Positions 43,750-51,939 of a DNA stretch of 64,000 nt are shown piece after piece. This stretch comes from Parafrankia irregularis (lineage in GTDB: Bacteria > Actinomycetota > Actinomycetes > Frankiales > Frankiaceae): positions 46,658 through 110,657 of the forward strand of contig NZ_FAOZ01000030.1 in the NCBI RefSeq assembly GCF_001536285.1, given 5' to 3'. Below the pieces are notes generated by a model. The model was given only the letters and a program-made list of their open reading frames with translations. It did not search any database and was not told the origin of the DNA. Numbering within the stretch: the stretch's first letter is position 1; each line of letters opens with the position of its first letter. A program made the translations under genes and the position numbers.

Positions 43750-44962
43750 GGGCGCTCACCCGGGCCGCGTCCTGGGCCGGCGGGTACCGGTGGACGCCGC
43801 CCCACGGGTCCCGGACGGTCATGACGTGCTCGTCGCCCTCGAGATAGGACGGGCCGACGGGCACCTTTCCGTGGCCCCCCGGAATGTCCAGGACGTAGGT
43901 GGGCTGGCAGAGCCCTGAGACCCTGCCGCGCAGCGCCGCGACGAGTTCCTGCCCATGCTGGATGCTGGTCCGGAAATGGCCGGTCCCGGGCGCAAGGTCG
44001 GCGTGATGCAGATAGTAGGGCTTGATTCTGTTGCGAACGAGCGTGCGCAACAGCGTCTCGAGCTGTTCGGTGCTGTCGTTGACGCCCCGCAGAAGGACGG
44101 ACTGGCTCAGCAGCGGAATCCCGGCGCGGGAAAGGCGCCGCAGCGCCGCCGCTGCCTCGGCGCCCAGCTCGTGCGCGGAGTTGATGTGCACGACGAGCCA
44201 CACCGGTGTTCCCCGGTCCAGCAGGTCGCACAGCGCGTCGCTTATCCGTGCCGGATCGACGGCCGGAACGCGGGTGTGGATGCGGACGACACGGACGTGC
44301 TCGATGGCGTCGAGCCTCTCGAGGATGTGGCTGAGCCTGCGGTCGGACAACAGCAGCGGATCGCCGCCCGAGAGAATGACCTCCCAGATCTCCCGGTGAT
44401 CCTGGATGTAGCCGAAGGCCCTCTCCAGGTCGCGGTGGGGCAGCACGCTCTCGCCCTGCCCCACCGACTCGCGCCGGAAGCAGAACCGGCAGTAGACCGG
44501 GCAGACGAGCAGCGGCTTCAGCAGCACGCGGTCTGGATAGCGGTGCACGATGCCGCGTACGGGCGTGAACGGCCCGTCGGAGATCGGATCCGTTGTCTCG
44601 GCGGGATCCACGGCCAGTTCGTCCGCGGTGGGAACGAACTGCCGGTGGACGCCACCGTCCTCGTCGCCGTCCCGGATCCGTTCGAGCATGACGGGCGTGA
44701 TCGACACTGCGTAGCGGGCCGCGACCTTCTCGAGCTCGTCGCGTCCCTCGGGTGCCACGAGACCCGCCGCGGAGAGGCCGGCCACCGTCCTGAGCGTCCG
44801 GGCGTCCCCGACCGGAAACGGTGCTGCGGGCTTCTCGTCCGCGTCCCCATGGGCGCCCTCGGCAACGTCCACGTGGGCCACGTCCGTTCGCTGTCGTCCG
44901 GGACCACGCGGCGCGGCCCCCACCTGACGGTCTGCTGCGCGGACCGCTCTCTGCTCGGGCAC
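43742..44962 (-). CDS. kamA: Lysine 2,3-aminomutase (radical SAM, PLP)
   Basis: A 406-aa radical SAM enzyme of the KamA family. The cluster motif is CPVYCRFCFRR (Cys154, 158, 161; C-x3-C-x2-C), the GGDP loop follows (VILSGGDPLLLSDRRL), and the PLP-lysine region is LDIPGGHGKVPVGPSYL. The length is closer to true lysine aminomutases (about 410-470 aa) than to EpmB (about 340 aa), and there is no EpmA or EF-P gene nearby. It should convert L-lysine to beta-lysine. As first gene of the twelve-gene operon it starts at GTG 44962 behind GAGGTGAG. The first ~45 residues are not conserved. Confidence 0.85.
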   Translation of the reverse strand: MPEQRAVRAADRQVGAAPRGPGRQRTDVAHVDVAEGAHGDADEKPAAPFPVGDARTLRTVAGLSAAGLVAPEGRDELEKVAARYAVSITPVMLERIRDGDEDGGVHRQFVPTADELAVDPAETTDPISDGPFTPVRGIVHRYPDRVLLKPLLVCPVYCRFCFRRESVGQGESVLPHRDLERAFGYIQDHREIWEVILSGGDPLLLSDRRLSHILERLDAIEHVRVVRIHTRVPAVDPARISDALCDLLDRGTPVWLVVHINSAHELGAEAAAALRRLSRAGIPLLSQSVLLRGVNDSTEQLETLLRTLVRNRIKPYYLHHADLAPGTGHFRTSIQHGQELVAALRGRVSGLCQPTYVLDIPGGHGKVPVGPSYLEGDEHVMTVRDPWGGVHRYPPAQDAARVSARA

Positions 44963-45274
44963 GTCTCACCTCATTCGAACCGGGGGTTCTCCGGGCTCGG
45001 GACGGGATGCGTCCGTAAGCGTGAGGTGAGGACAACACGAGGTGGATCGGCGCAGAACCACAGTCTGGAAAGAGCTGGACTTCGCTGAACAGGTGGGCAG
45101 GCACCGGGCTGCGTCGGATTCCGACGGCGCGCGGTGGGAGTTCGGCCACCGGCATCGCGCGCGTCACGGGCCCGTTCGGCAGGCACGCCGCCGCCGGCGT
45201 CGCTCGGTTCCCGTGCTCAGCCGCAGGGTGCGCCTGGTCGGCGCAAGGTCAAGCTGGCTGGGCTCCCCGGGGTG
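44963..45274. other. 312-bp gap, probable promoter of the hydrazide cluster
   Basis: This lies between the regulator stop and the aminomutase start, both on the minus strand. No protein is recognisable. Because the regulator ends 312 bp away, the biosynthetic operon probably has its own promoter here; no clear -10/-35 pair was found by eye. Confidence 0.45.
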
Positions 45275-47767
45275 TCAGGGGCATCCGGCTGTGCCATCGG
45301 CGCGTGCTCGGTGCGCCTTGGCACGGATGGCCTCGGTGCCAGGATGCGCCAGCGACTCGAGCAGGACGAGGGCGGCGTTGCGCCAGCGTTCGGCGGCCTC
45401 CCCGTCCCCACACGCGAGGTACTCGTCCGCCAGATGGTCCATGACCTGTGCTTCCCAGAAACGGTCACCCAGCTGGTGGTCCAGTTGACGCGACCGCTCG
45501 TAGTGACCGATCGCGGTGTCGTGCCGCCCCAGGTTCCCTTCGGCCCGGCCGAGGTAGCGCAGGATGTTCGCCTGCCCGTCCTGATGACCGATACGGCTGT
45601 AGAGATCCAACGCGCGCCGCCCATGGGACAACGCCTCGTCGTGCCGGGCGAGGTGGCAGAGCTGGACGCTGATCTGGGTCTGACAGTCGGCGACCGCGAG
45701 CGGATTCGCCGTGTCGCCCGCGCTGAGCGTGAGTGCCTGTCGGGCGTGCTCGAGTGCGTCGTTGTGGCGGCCAGTCGCCTCGTAGAGCCGGGCATAGGAG
45801 AGGTGGACGTGACGGGCGCCGTCGCGATCGGAGAGCGCCTCGAACTCGGTCAGTGCAAGGGCGAGCAGCGACTCGGCGTCGCCGGTCCGGCCAAGACCTG
45901 CCAGAGCGTCGGCGCGTTTGCGCCGCGACGCGGCCCGCGCGTGCCGGTGGCCCGCCCGCTCGGCCGCGTCCAGCGCCAGCTGTTGCGTGCCCGCCCGTTC
46001 GGCGCGCCGGCCGGTGCGACGCAGGAAGAGCATCAGCGTCCAGGCGAGCCGCCACACATGAGACTCGAAGCCGTGGCCCGCGGCAGTCTCGAGCAGTGCC
46101 AGCAGGACAGGCAGCTCGTTCTCGAACCAGGCGATGGCGGTGTCGTAGCTGGTAGGCGCGTTGCTCGGCCCGCCCGTGGGCGTGGCGCCGGACAGCGGTA
46201 CCGGGAGCACGCTCGCGGGCCACGCTTCCGGCTCGGCACCCGTCACGGCCGGGGCAAGGTAGGTTACCCACGGCTGGAGCGCGCCGTTGGCCCGCTGCGC
46301 GGCATCGAGGTAGTACTCGAGCAGGCGTGCGACCGCGGCCGTCGACTGTGCGGCATCGAGACGCGCCGCCAGTTCCTGGGCGAAGCCGCGCAACAGGTCA
46401 TGGGACGTATACCTGCCCGGTCTGTGTTCGGTCACCAGGTGTGCCGCGACCAGGCCCCGAAGCGCCTGGTCGGCCGTGTCCGGTTCGCCGAGCAGCGCGG
46501 CGCAGGCGCCGCGATCGATGTCGGGGCCCGGGTGCAGGCCGAGAAGGCGGAACAGTCGCGCTGCGGGAGCGCTCAACGGCTCGTAGGACCAGCGGAGCAC
46601 CGTGCGAAGGTCTAGGTCCGCATCGTCTGAGCCCAGCACGTCGAGGCGGGAGCGCTGATGACGCAGGTCCGCAACCAGCTTGCCGAGCACGTCCGGGGAG
46701 CGCGCGGCGGCGCGGGCGCCGGCGACGCTGAGTGTCAGCGGCAGGTGAGCGCACTGGCGGGCGAGTTCATCGAGCTCGGGGCGGTGCTGCGACGGCAGCA
46801 TGCCCAGCCGCCGGGCGAGCAACGCCACCGCGGCATCGTGGGGGAGCTCCTCAAGCGTGAGGAGGCTTGCACCGTCCCGGACGACGAGCCCTTCGAGCCG
46901 GATGCGGCTGGTCACCACTGCCAGGCAGCCGGCGGACCCGGGCAGGAGGGGACGTGCCTGTTCGGCGGATCGTGCGTTGTCGAGCACGACCAGTACGCGC
47001 CGCCCGGTAAGCAGGGTGCGCAACAGGGCTGCCCGCGATTCCAGGTCCTCCGGGATCGCGTTGGGCCCCACACCGAGCGCCAGCAGGACGGCGTGCAACG
47101 CCGCGGCCGGGTCACGCGGGGCGCCGGCGCCGAAGCCGTTGAGGTTGGCGTAGAGCTGGCCATCGGGAAAGCGGTCGGCGATCCGGTGGGCCCAGTGGAC
47201 CGCCAGCGTCGTCTTGCCGACTCCGGCGGTGCCGGTGATCGTGAGGACGCGCGCCGGCGCGACGCCCGCGGGGGGAAGGGCAAGAGCATCGAGCGCAGCG
47301 GTCTCGGCTGCCCTCCCGACGAAGTCCCGGATCGTGCCGGGCAGTTGGCGAGGGACGGGGCGTGGATGGGCGGGCACGGCCAGCGAGCTTGTCTCGCCTG
47401 CGTAGGCACTCGCCACAGCGACGCCGCCGTCCGGCGCGACCGCGCCCGTCGCAGGGCGCGGTCTGCGCAGGCGCTGGGCGATCTCGGCATCGTCGCGTAG
47501 CGTGGCGAGCTGCCCCGTCTCCGGACCGGCGGTGCCGAGCAGTGTGAGCAGGCGATCGAGCGTCTGGCTGCTGGGAAGGGTCGTGCCGTTCAGGTACGCG
47601 TACAGGCTCGCGCGTGAGATCCGCAGCCTCTTCGCCAGCTCACCGCGGTCGAAACTGCGGCCGTGGTGCTTCTCGGCGTCCAGGACAGCGTGGGAGAGGC
47701 CAGAGGCGAACCGCGCGCGGGCGTCGGACGCCTCCGGCTGTGCGGACCTGGCGGCCCCCTCGCTCAC
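45275..47767 (-). CDS. HTH/NB-ARC/TPR transcriptional regulator (AfsR/SARP-related architecture)
   Basis: An 830-aa regulator. Residues ~38-80 form an XRE-type HTH (FDRGELAKRLRISRASLYAY then LNGTTLPSSQTLDRLL). An NB-ARC ATPase follows: P-loop GTAGVGKTTLA (~179-189), VLVVLDNARSAEQ (Walker B/RNBS), and ELARQCAHLPLTLSVAGA (GLPLA-like). The C-terminal ~300 residues are TPR repeats (LAGLGRTGDAESLLALALTE, ATGRHNDALEHARQALTLS, LGRHDTAIGHYERSRQLD). Such proteins activate antibiotic clusters in actinomycetes. It lies just upstream of the hydrazide operon on the same strand and is the likely cluster-situated regulator. The GTG at 47767 follows GGGGGAAG. Confidence 0.82.
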   Translation of the reverse strand: MSEGAARSAQPEASDARARFASGLSHAVLDAEKHHGRSFDRGELAKRLRISRASLYAYLNGTTLPSSQTLDRLLTLLGTAGPETGQLATLRDDAEIAQRLRRPRPATGAVAPDGGVAVASAYAGETSSLAVPAHPRPVPRQLPGTIRDFVGRAAETAALDALALPPAGVAPARVLTITGTAGVGKTTLAVHWAHRIADRFPDGQLYANLNGFGAGAPRDPAAALHAVLLALGVGPNAIPEDLESRAALLRTLLTGRRVLVVLDNARSAEQARPLLPGSAGCLAVVTSRIRLEGLVVRDGASLLTLEELPHDAAVALLARRLGMLPSQHRPELDELARQCAHLPLTLSVAGARAAARSPDVLGKLVADLRHQRSRLDVLGSDDADLDLRTVLRWSYEPLSAPAARLFRLLGLHPGPDIDRGACAALLGEPDTADQALRGLVAAHLVTEHRPGRYTSHDLLRGFAQELAARLDAAQSTAAVARLLEYYLDAAQRANGALQPWVTYLAPAVTGAEPEAWPASVLPVPLSGATPTGGPSNAPTSYDTAIAWFENELPVLLALLETAAGHGFESHVWRLAWTLMLFLRRTGRRAERAGTQQLALDAAERAGHRHARAASRRKRADALAGLGRTGDAESLLALALTEFEALSDRDGARHVHLSYARLYEATGRHNDALEHARQALTLSAGDTANPLAVADCQTQISVQLCHLARHDEALSHGRRALDLYSRIGHQDGQANILRYLGRAEGNLGRHDTAIGHYERSRQLDHQLGDRFWEAQVMDHLADEYLACGDGEAAERWRNAALVLLESLAHPGTEAIRAKAHRARADGTAGCP

Positions 47768-48032
47768 CGATCTTCCCCCAAAGGCCGTAGCGCTCAAGGA
47801 CCGCCGTTGATCGTATTGCACTCGGCTCAGGCCCGACGCCGGGCTGGCCGAACACCGAACGTTGCTGCCGCAGGAAGGCCGGGTCACCGTGGTCGTGAAC
47901 GGACGACCTATGCCCGCCGAAGCCGAGACGGCTGTCATTCCCACGGTGCCGTCGCCGCTACTTCATGGCACCGCCGTCTCCGGCATGCGAAGCTCGCTCC
48001 AGCGTGAACACGGGTCGAGCTGAAAGGCGCCG

Positions 48033-48746
48033 ATGTCAGCAGCCTTACTCAACATCGTGATCGGACTCGTCACCAGCCTCCTCAGCGGTGGTGCGGTCTG
48101 GGCCTGGCAGCGTGTGAAGAACGTACGGGTCCTCCGCGCGAAGGCGGCCTTCTTTGGTTTCGAGACCCGCGATACATGCCTTGTCATCCTGAACAGGAAG
48201 TGGGACGCGCCCGGGAGCACCAGCCATCATGACGTCCATGCCATGATAGAGGCAGTGATCATCGCCAAGGAGGCCGGGTGTATGACCTCTGTGCTGTCCG
48301 CCGAGGAATTTCACGGCAGTAACGGGGATCGGGCCGAGTTCTGTATAGGTGGTCCGGAGTCGAACGCTCGCACTGGCGGTCACCTGGCATCGCAGCTGCC
48401 GGGCGTGACGGTCCTCCCGCATCACGCGACCAGGCCCGATACCGCCGCCTTTGTTGTTGACGAACAGCAGTTCCTCCTCGCCCGCGGTCGCGAGGAACAC
48501 GCGATTGTCGCCAAGTTCACGCCACCCGGAGCGAGTCGGCCGGTTATTCTGATCTGCGGCCAGACGGCGCTCGCGAACCGTGCCGCGATCTCTTATCTCA
48601 ACCGAGAGCACCGCGAGCTGGCAAAGACCGTCGAGTCTCAGAACCGGTTCTGCATAGTCATCAAAGCAGCGTCGACAGAGACATACGGTCACCAGGCGGC
48701 AAGCCTTGAACGTGATGTCTCGGCAGCCGCGTTCAGCGCGTCGTGA
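48033..48746 (+). CDS. Membrane-anchored protein of unknown function next to the CATRA locus
   Basis: A 237-aa protein with one N-terminal membrane helix (ALLNIVIGLVTSLLSGGAVW, residues ~4-23) and a ~205-aa cytosolic domain I cannot assign. Visible blocks are CLVILNRKWDAPGSTSHHDV, FCIGGPESNARTGGHLASQL, DEQQFLLARGREEHAIVAKF and VILICGQTALANRAAISYLN. The Gly-rich GGPESN and ICGQTA segments after strands suggest a Rossmann-like, possibly nucleotide-binding fold (inference). It is convergent with the CATRA-glycosyltransferase gene and may act as a sensor or effector for that system, but association by position only is weak. Confidence 0.6.
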   Translation: MSAALLNIVIGLVTSLLSGGAVWAWQRVKNVRVLRAKAAFFGFETRDTCLVILNRKWDAPGSTSHHDVHAMIEAVIIAKEAGCMTSVLSAEEFHGSNGDRAEFCIGGPESNARTGGHLASQLPGVTVLPHHATRPDTAAFVVDEQQFLLARGREEHAIVAKFTPPGASRPVILICGQTALANRAAISYLNREHRELAKTVESQNRFCIVIKAASTETYGHQAASLERDVSAAAFSAS

Positions 48747-48782
48747 TTCCGGGTCGCCATGGTTCACCGCTCGCCGGCACGC

Positions 48783-51347
48783 TCAGTCGTCGGTGGCCGT
48801 GGAAGCGGCCGGGCCCAGCGTGCTGAGCAGCTGCTCGACGGCGAGGCCCCAGCTACGACGCTGCCGCATGAGGTCGCGCACGGCAGCCGCTCGCGCGAAC
48901 GCGGCGGGTCGGTTTCGTAGTACCTCGTGCACGGCTAGTCCCCACCGAGCCACATCGTGCTCGTCGTTGGTCACCGGCACGACCATGCGGTCGGCGTCCA
49001 GTTCGGAGAGCACCTCGTGCAACAGCGTCCCGAGACCGCTGCGATCACTGATGAGCACCGGTGTGCCCGCCGCGATCGCCTCGAGTCCCACGAGACCGAA
49101 TCCCTCAACCCTGGATGGCATGAGAACCAGGCTGGCCCGTCGCAGGTCTCGCTGCAGCCGGATCGACTCCGTCGAATAGTTGCGCACGGTCACCGTCAGG
49201 CCCGGTCGGCCGGACCATTCCAGGATGCGATCACGGACATCCTGCGCCTGGCCGGGGGGTGCGCCACGCAGCAACAGGTCCGCCGGAGGATCGCTGCGAC
49301 CGCGGAGCCCGACGGCATACCCGACCGCCCGGGCCGCGATGTCGAGACCCTTGATGCTGGCGTCCTCGAGCCGGCCCAGGAGCAGGATCTGCGGGTTACC
49401 GGGCGGTGGTGTCCGCGAGCGCCGGTCGAATCTGCCTGAGCCGCCACCTGAACCGTTGCCGGACCGGCTTTCGTCATCGTGCTCAGGACGACCGTCGGGG
49501 TAGTCGAACCCCGGGTCGAAGCGCACCGGTTCAGGCGTGTCGTCGAACACCGACAACTCGCGGCGCATCCACTGGTGCAGGTTCGGGCCGACGGCGACGA
49601 CCCGCGTGGCGTCCTCGCCGAGCGCCAGTTCGGTCGCCGTACGGTTCTCCGCGAGCGCTCCTGCATCCGCGCCACGGTCGCGCCGCCACCATTCGATCTC
49701 GTCAGGCGACATGTGGACGAAGTGCAACCTACGTGCGGCTGGGAAATGGTCCTCGGTGACCGCCTTCGCATGCGCGCCGGTGATGCGGCTGTGCCCGATC
49801 ACGACGTCGGGGACGACTCCGGTCGGCAGCGGCGGTCGCCGCATCAGGACGTCGCGTTCCGCCGTGCCGGGTGCCATCAGCGCGGTCAGCAGCTCGACCC
49901 CCATCTCGGCGGCATCGTCGCGGTCGAACTGGTCCGCGGCCGGCACCACGCAGTACACACTTACGCCGGCCTTCGCCAGCGCGACGCACAGGTACCGGTT
50001 CAGCGCGCTGAGGCCACCGCGCCGCGGCAGCCATTCGTCAGCGAGCACGAGCACCCGCAGCGGCCCGGGAACCCGGCTGGCGCTCACGCCTGCGCCTGGG
50101 CGGACGCCGGACTCGGTCCGCCGCTCCGGGGCCGACGGCTTCGGCAACCCCCTCGACCCGTCGAGGGTGGCCGGCGGAAGCGAGTCCGCCATCGCAATGG
50201 TTTCCCGAGCCTGCCGCAGCGTCGTGGTCGAGTAGAACAGGTCGTCGTCGAGTTGCTGGACGAACCAGCCGGCGAGGTTGTGGTCGTCGGCGAACAGCCC
50301 GACCGCCGGTTGCCCCACCGAGGAGGGCCCCGCCGGAACGTAGTTGGCCATGTTGGCGGCCGCGATGTCCACCGACCGGCGAAGCTTTCTCAGCTGCGTC
50401 ACGCCGGAGTCGAGCCGATAGGTCTCGAGCCGGAGGGTCGCCAGCAGCACCTCGTCGGATGACGTCGGCTGGCCGGCCAGCCGGTCACCGGCCGAGGCGC
50501 CGAACCGGTCGTCGATGAGTCGGGCCACCGGCTCGACCGCTCGCTCGACGTCGTCTCGCAGACCGCGCAGTGGCTGACCGCCGGACCAGACCCGCAGATG
50601 GTAACGGAGCTTCGAAGCGTGCATCAGGTACCGGGCGAACGGCGTGACGGCCATGTCGCCACCGCGGTTCCAGGTCCACGAGCTGAGTTCGGCGTCGCGG
50701 TCGTGGCCCGCCACCACCACTGCGCGCCGCGTGGACCGGGTGTCATCCTCGCTGCTGGCCTCCCACACGGCGAATCCGTTCGAGGTGGCCACACCCGACG
50801 AGTCGAAGGACGGTCGTACGGCCGGCTCGGGTAGCAACAGCCGGCACGACGCCGCCAGTTCGCGGCTCGGTCTCTGCTGGGCCGTAGTCGGTCCGAGGTC
50901 CGGGGGCTCGGGACGGGCCAGCCGAGCCTGGTACACCTCCGCGATCCCCAGGAGTGTGTCGGGCACCGGCTGGCAGACGCGTGCCCACCGACCGCTGAGA
51001 TCGGCCCAACTACCTGTCGGATCGGTCGGCGGCGGCGCCAGCATCACCGACAGGCACAGCACATCGTGCTCGCGGCGGAGCAGGCTTTGGAAGACGCCGT
51101 CTCCGACGCGGCGCTGCGCCGCGACCGGTGCCCGCACCTCGGTGACGTCGAGCTCGTGGCGAGGCGGTGGCAGCCGCGGCACACCCAGCGCCTCGATCGG
51201 GTGACGCATGCCGAGCTCGTCGGCACAGGCGCGCCAGATTCGTGTCAGGTAGTCGTAGACGGCCGCGGAGTGCGGCCCACGAGTCGGTCCGAACACGTGC
51301 ACGACGAGTTCCGGTGCTACTAGCAGCTGAGAATGGCCGTGATCCAT
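48783..51347 (-). CDS. CATRA conflict-system protein fused to a GT4-like glycosyltransferase
   Basis: About 854 aa in two halves. The first ~410 residues match the CATRA (caspase/TPR-repeat-associated) module: LVVHVFGPTRGPHSAAVYDY, HDVLCLSVMLAPP, SWTWNRGGDMAVTPFARYLM, the helix LRKLRRSVDIAAANM, and LAGWFVQQLDDDLFYSTTTL. The second half, after a Pro/Arg linker, is a GT-B glycosyltransferase: LRVLVLADEWLPRRGGLSAL at its start, QILLLGRLEDASIKGLDIAA, and the sugar-nucleotide motif PSRVEGFGLVGLEAIAAGTP. Standalone CATRA proteins usually lack this half. The start ATG 51347 begins the CATRA homology, behind GGGGACAC. It diverges from the small CATRA partner gene. Confidence 0.72.
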   Translation of the reverse strand: MDHGHSQLLVAPELVVHVFGPTRGPHSAAVYDYLTRIWRACADELGMRHPIEALGVPRLPPPRHELDVTEVRAPVAAQRRVGDGVFQSLLRREHDVLCLSVMLAPPPTDPTGSWADLSGRWARVCQPVPDTLLGIAEVYQARLARPEPPDLGPTTAQQRPSRELAASCRLLLPEPAVRPSFDSSGVATSNGFAVWEASSEDDTRSTRRAVVVAGHDRDAELSSWTWNRGGDMAVTPFARYLMHASKLRYHLRVWSGGQPLRGLRDDVERAVEPVARLIDDRFGASAGDRLAGQPTSSDEVLLATLRLETYRLDSGVTQLRKLRRSVDIAAANMANYVPAGPSSVGQPAVGLFADDHNLAGWFVQQLDDDLFYSTTTLRQARETIAMADSLPPATLDGSRGLPKPSAPERRTESGVRPGAGVSASRVPGPLRVLVLADEWLPRRGGLSALNRYLCVALAKAGVSVYCVVPAADQFDRDDAAEMGVELLTALMAPGTAERDVLMRRPPLPTGVVPDVVIGHSRITGAHAKAVTEDHFPAARRLHFVHMSPDEIEWWRRDRGADAGALAENRTATELALGEDATRVVAVGPNLHQWMRRELSVFDDTPEPVRFDPGFDYPDGRPEHDDESRSGNGSGGGSGRFDRRSRTPPPGNPQILLLGRLEDASIKGLDIAARAVGYAVGLRGRSDPPADLLLRGAPPGQAQDVRDRILEWSGRPGLTVTVRNYSTESIRLQRDLRRASLVLMPSRVEGFGLVGLEAIAAGTPVLISDRSGLGTLLHEVLSELDADRMVVPVTNDEHDVARWGLAVHEVLRNRPAAFARAAAVRDLMRQRRSWGLAVEQLLSTLGPAASTATDD

Positions 51348-51514
51348 GTGTCCCCAGACGCTTTCGCCGCCACCCCCGGCGGCGTCGTCCCAAGTCTGGC
51401 ACGGCGCCCGGCTGCTCCCCCTCCCGTCCCGGCGCCGGGCCTCACCCGTACCGTCCATGGCGGCGGGTATCACGGGGGCGATACGAATCCGGCGCATCGC
51501 GGGCGCACCAGTTT

Positions 51515-51583
51515 GCGCCTGCGGTGGCCCGACTACCCGACTACCCGGCGACCTGGGCCGCGTTCGTGCGCGCGGGCCGCTGA
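51515..51583 (+). pseudogene. Relic: C-terminal tail of a CHAT protease upstream of the CATRA small protein
   Basis: In one plus-strand frame the last codons before TGA (51581-51583) read APAVARLPDYPATWAAFVRA followed by GR. This parallels the exact ends of the two intact CHAT proteins in this window (RYPAYPSVWAAFVHVGG and RYPEYPSIWSAFVHVGG). The catalytic CHAT core is absent upstream; the sequence there is the CATRA gene on the other strand. It appears to be the scar of a third CHAT gene that once stood directly before the CATRA small-protein gene, 58 bp away. Confidence 0.5.
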
Positions 51584-51640
51584 CGAGACCAGGTCGCCGG
51601 CAAACCGGACAGCTGGCGGAACGATACCGAGGAGACGAAG

Positions 51641-51925
51641 ATGTTGCTGATCGACGAGGATGCGCGGCAGGACGCACTCGACGCGCTGACCGACGCCGGT
51701 ACCTGGATCGCCAGCGCAGCGCATTGGACAGAGATTGACCGGACGGTCGCCACGATGGCTGCCGCCGCGGCCACCGGGGACGTCCAGCTACTGACGACGG
51801 CCACCGCCCATCTCGAATACCTCAGCACGCGAAGGGCGACCGACGCGGGCAAGGGACCGAAGACGCCGCCGCCGGAACCGGTCAGGGACCGGCTGAACGA
51901 AACCATCCACAAGATCGGAAAATAG
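51641..51925 (+). CDS. CATRA-associated small protein
   Basis: A 94-aa, mostly helical protein. It has the pattern DARQDALDALTDAGTWIASA, ARAATGDVQLLTTATAHLEY-like second helix, and PPPEPVRDRLNETIHKIGK at the C-terminus, which I recognise as the small partner regularly encoded with CATRA and CHAT-TPR genes. Such partners are thought to regulate or bridge the protease complex (inference in the literature). AGGAGACGAAG precedes the ATG. It runs toward the CHAT-TPR gene at 51940, with a 14-bp gap between the convergent stops, and is preceded by the relic CHAT tail. Confidence 0.72.
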   Translation: MLLIDEDARQDALDALTDAGTWIASAAHWTEIDRTVATMAAAAATGDVQLLTTATAHLEYLSTRRATDAGKGPKTPPPEPVRDRLNETIHKIGK

Positions 51926-51939
51926 CGGCGGTCGGCCGG

